A stretch of DNA of 64,000 nt from the NCBI RefSeq assembly GCF_002264395.1, contig NZ_NFVA01000033.1, positions 1 to 64,000 on the forward strand. The letters run 5' to 3'. Under the pieces are notes generated by a model, which saw only the letters and a program-made list of their open reading frames with translations, ran no database searches and had not been told where the DNA came from. Below, in pieces: positions 61,465 through 64,000 of this stretch. This stretch comes from Paenibacillus sp. VTT E-133291. GTDB taxonomy: Bacteria; Bacillota; Bacilli; Paenibacillales; Paenibacillaceae. Both the position numbers and the translations under genes were made by a program. The first letter of the stretch is position 1; every line of letters begins with the position of its first letter.

Positions 61465-62274
61465 GTGAATATCAGAGCATTGTGTGAAGGGATAAAGCTT
61501 GATCCAGCGGCTAGACAGCAAGTTTATGAGTTTCAGTTGAAAGAGGATGAATATCTAGTTTATAAACAACATTTTTACTTTGATAGATTTTCTTTTTTTG
61601 AATCCGTGAAACTCTCGGAGGGCTATCGAAAGCTGTTATTATATTTATTTGTGAGATTCGCAGTAGATGCTTATGAAGAGTATCGGATTCGTAACATTGA
61701 GGACGAGATCTATTATGATACATTCTCAGATATTCAGATCTGGTGCATGCAATGTATGCGTGATTACGGAGAGTATGGTATTGAAGAATATAACTGGCTG
61801 CAAGAGCATGTTCAGCTTCGGTTATTTCGTTTGGGAAGAATGCAATTTCAACCTTTTGCGATGGACCGTGATTTAGTCGTTGATGGTTATACAATCTTTA
61901 CCAATCAACTCGTGCTTAATGTGCATATTCCAGCAGGAGAGCCTTTATCAGTTCAAAGTGTGGAGGAATCCTTTCAGTTAGCCAGAGCTTTTTTTAGAGG
62001 AATAACTCCAGTGTTTATTTGTCATTCATGGCTGCTTGATCCGGAACTAAGGGAGGTATTGAACCCAGAATCGAACATTATTAAGTTTCAAAGTCGGTTC
62101 TACATTTATGAAGTCGACAAAAGTTCCAAGGAAGCAGAAGAAAGAATATTTAGTAAACTAAGTATGACCCCTCAAGAGTACGTAGAGAACACTCAACTGC
62201 AACGGAGTGCAAAAGCTTTTTTAATTGCAGGAGGTAAACTAGGAAGTGGCTATGGGATTAAAGTACATAAGTAA
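61465..62274 (+). CDS. Possible GNAT-like acyltransferase-domain protein
   Basis: Soluble protein of 269 residues. The N-terminal helical half (RKLLLYLFVRFAVDAYEEY) and C-terminal half (LNVHIPAGEPLSVQSVEESF, then FICHSWLLDPELREVL) recall a Firmicutes family annotated as acyltransferase domain/GNAT-like C-terminal, with the SWLLDP stretch characteristic. The assignment is from memory of the family and is uncertain. The start is GTG with AAGGAGG seven bases upstream. It stands alone between a terminator and the GH16 promoter region. Confidence 0.65.
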   Translation: MNIRALCEGIKLDPAARQQVYEFQLKEDEYLVYKQHFYFDRFSFFESVKLSEGYRKLLLYLFVRFAVDAYEEYRIRNIEDEIYYDTFSDIQIWCMQCMRDYGEYGIEEYNWLQEHVQLRLFRLGRMQFQPFAMDRDLVVDGYTIFTNQLVLNVHIPAGEPLSVQSVEESFQLARAFFRGITPVFICHSWLLDPELREVLNPESNIIKFQSRFYIYEVDKSSKEAEERIFSKLSMTPQEYVENTQLQRSAKAFLIAGGKLGSGYGIKVHK

Positions 62275-62393
62275 GGTTGAAATCTTGGCATATTACGGAT
62301 AGAGAAGACGTACACTGCAAATGAAGTGATGCGTTAACCTGACGCTGGCTGTAATAGCTGGTTTTGGGGATAGTGTTTTGTTTTTTTTAAAAA

Positions 62394-62407
62394 CGAAACC
62401 GGTTTCA
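62394..62407 (+). promoter_or_regulatory. Strong cre-like palindrome before the GH16 gene
   Basis: CGAAACCGGTTTCA fits the cre consensus at 9 of 10 defined positions and holds the perfect 12-bp palindrome GAAACCGGTTTC. It could bind CcpA or a local LacI-family repressor. A TATAAT at 62506-62511 lies downstream but very near the ribosome site, so the promoter is unclear. The rest of 62275-62535 shows no gene. Confidence 0.55.
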
Positions 62408-62535
62408 AATGTGCGAGCGCGCCGTGCAATGAAATCAATAAGATCAAAGAGGTGATTCTATTGGGCTGACCCTGGGCAGATATCGTCTTAAGCATTCCAG
62501 TGTCCTATAATTTTTTTATTTATTAGGAGGAGACG

Positions 62536-63777
62536 ATGATGTTGAGAAAAGGAAAAATGCTAAGTCTATTTCTGCTGTTTACACTCATGATTGCTCTAGT
62601 GCCTACTGGTAATTCAAGTGCAGCTTCTAACTGGAATCTGGTATGGAGCGATGAATTTGACGGGAATTCTCTGAATACGAATAATTGGTCGGCTGAAATC
62701 GGCACAGGGAGCGGTGGCTGGGGTAACAATGAACTTCAGTACTATACTAGTCGTCCGCAGAACCTGCAAGTTACGGGTGGGAATCTGGTGATTACAGCGC
62801 AAAAAGAATCCTACGGTGGAATGAATTACACCTCTGCACGGATTAAAACACAAGGACTCAAAAGTTTTACCTATGGGAAAATCGAAGCTAGAATCAAGGT
62901 GCCTTCGGGTCAAGGACTCTGGCCGGCATTTTGGATGCTAGGATCAAATATTGATACAGTAGGTTGGCCTAAATCCGGTGAAACAGACATTATGGAACGT
63001 GTGAACAATAATGCTTTTGTTAATGGGACGGTACACTGGGATGCCAATGGGCATGCCGAGTATGGGCAGGTATCCGGAAATCTGGATTTCTCTCAATACC
63101 ATGTGTACAGCGTTGAATGGGATGCGAATTATATCAAGTGGTTTGTAGATGGCAACCAATTTAATGCTTTTTATATTGAGAATGGAACGGGCAATACGGA
63201 GGAGTTCCAAAAACCCTTCTTTATCCTGCTAAACCTTGCTGTTGGTGGGAATTGGCCTGGAAGTCCAAACGCTTCAACTGCTTTCCCGGCGCAAATGCTG
63301 GTTGATTATGTACGTGTGTATCAATCCGCGCCTACCTCAAGCATCGTTAGTGGCGGGATTTATACCTTAGCCGACAAGGCTAGTGGCAAGGTTCTGGACG
63401 TAGTGGATGTATCCACAGCAAGTGGGGCGAAGATGCAGCAATGGACCAATTACACAGCTAATAACCAGAAATTCAAGGTGGAAAGTACAGGAGACGGCTA
63501 CTATAAGCTGACAGCAGTGCATAGTGGAAAAGTCTTGGATGTGCCAAACTCATCAACCACCAGCGGTGTACAGTTGCAGCAGTGGGATGATAATGGTAGC
63601 AACGCTCAGCGGTGGAGTATTGTAGATGTAGGGGGTGGCTATTACAAACTAATTTCTAAAGTGAGTGGATTAGCTATGGATGTAAACGGAGCCTCAACGG
63701 CAGATGGCGCAGCGGTTCAGCAGTGGACGGATAATGGAAGCGATGCTCAGAAATGGTTTTTTACTAAAGTGAACTAA
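62536..63777 (+). CDS. Secreted GH16 beta-1,3(4)-glucanase with ricin-type CBM13
   Basis: Secreted glucanase of 413 residues. Signal peptide about 1-31 (ending NSSAA region); GH16 domain about 33-270 with the active-site signature SGETDIMERV (Glu149 nucleophile, Glu154 acid/base), laminarinase type; C-terminal ricin-B/CBM13 domain about 275-413 with three QQW repeats (MQQWTNYTANNQKF, LQQWDDNGSNAQRW, VQQWTDNGSDAQKW). It should cut beta-1,3-glucans. It lacks cohesin and dockerin, so it is not part of the complex predicted upstream. TAGGAGGAG precedes ATG 62536; ATG 62539 is equally possible. Confidence 0.93.
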   Translation: MMLRKGKMLSLFLLFTLMIALVPTGNSSAASNWNLVWSDEFDGNSLNTNNWSAEIGTGSGGWGNNELQYYTSRPQNLQVTGGNLVITAQKESYGGMNYTSARIKTQGLKSFTYGKIEARIKVPSGQGLWPAFWMLGSNIDTVGWPKSGETDIMERVNNNAFVNGTVHWDANGHAEYGQVSGNLDFSQYHVYSVEWDANYIKWFVDGNQFNAFYIENGTGNTEEFQKPFFILLNLAVGGNWPGSPNASTAFPAQMLVDYVRVYQSAPTSSIVSGGIYTLADKASGKVLDVVDVSTASGAKMQQWTNYTANNQKFKVESTGDGYYKLTAVHSGKVLDVPNSSTTSGVQLQQWDDNGSNAQRWSIVDVGGGYYKLISKVSGLAMDVNGASTADGAAVQQWTDNGSDAQKWFFTKVN

Positions 63778-63804
63778 AAGGATCTTTATACGATCATGTT
63801 CAAG

Positions 63805-63828
63805 AAAAACGGCAGAGATGCCGTTTTT
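63805..63828 (+). terminator. Terminator after the GH16 gene
   Basis: AAAAACGGCA and TGCCGTTTTT form a 10-bp stem with loop GAGA. The same core occurs after the tRNA at the window start. Confidence 0.9.
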
Positions 63829-63836
63829 CAGAATGA

Positions 63837-63910
63837 CGAGAAACCCATTTCATTGGATGACCTTGGGTTTCTCGAGAGCCTGAGTCCCTATTCAATAGGG
63901 GCTGCTTTTT
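63837..63910 (+). other. Two further hairpins at the window end
   Basis: CGAGAAACCC pairs with GGGTTTCTCG (63837-63874), and AGTCCCTA with TAGGGGCT (63883-63903) followed by GCTTTTT. The second is terminator-like. No gene is seen from 63829 to 64000. Confidence 0.4.
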
Positions 63911-64000
63911 AGCGTTTAATGCGTCGTTGGTTTTGTATTCTTGTATTGATTACAGTCCCTTTTCTTCTTCTAATCGTTCTAATTAATTTCAATTGAAACA

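Overview
This window is a low-to-moderate GC Gram-positive (Firmicutes) chromosome segment, most like Paenibacillus or a close relative. The evidence is strong AGGAGG ribosome sites, YesM/YesN-type two-component pairs, SLH-anchored surface protein, a gerK-like spore germination operon and a peptide style typical of Paenibacillus. The genus call is inference. No insertion sequence, prophage or CRISPR array was seen.

Layout: (1) 1-430: 3' end of a tRNA with its terminator, then a structured non-coding stretch that may be a small RNA. (2) 433-9027: histidine kinase, AraC-type response regulator, lipoprotein sugar-binding protein, two permeases and a cytoplasmic GH20 hexosaminidase, forming a sense-import-digest unit. 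(3) 9088-12482: an unrelated island of TetR plus MFS efflux pump (minus strand), a MarR regulator and a divergent short-chain dehydrogenase. (4) 12739-17609: a second kinase, an orphan membrane-tethered sugar-binding protein and a second AraC-type regulator. (5) 17709-46320: the main attraction, about 28.6 kb of large secreted proteins. (6) 46532-53922: ABC importer (binding protein, two permeases) followed by a secreted GH84 enzyme. (7) 54101-64000: VOC protein, membrane-anchored esterase with CBM9, gerK-like operon, two poorly characterised genes and a secreted GH16 glucanase.

The main finding is a cellulosome-like system that appears to be aimed at animal mucin-type glycans instead of plant cell walls. 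Seven secreted enzymes (GH101 endo-alpha-N-acetylgalactosaminidase, GH20, GH2, GH31, GH33 sialidase, GH95 fucosidase, GH84) each end in the same cassette: one cohesin module followed directly, or after a FIVAR helix bundle, by one dockerin. Between them lies a small protein that is only signal peptide, cohesin and dockerin (38574-39299). At the head of the cluster is a cohesin protein with three SLH domains (17709-18722). Since nearly every member carries both partners of the interaction, the enzymes could chain head to tail without a classical multi-cohesin scaffoldin, with the SLH protein as a possible wall anchor. The catalytic set covers the steps needed to strip a mucin O-glycan: sialic acid and fucose caps, beta-Gal and beta-GlcNAc extensions, core-1 disaccharide and peptide-linked GalNAc. 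The kinases, binding proteins and importers around it would sense and take up the released sugars. Assembly, substrate and regulation are inferred from sequence only.
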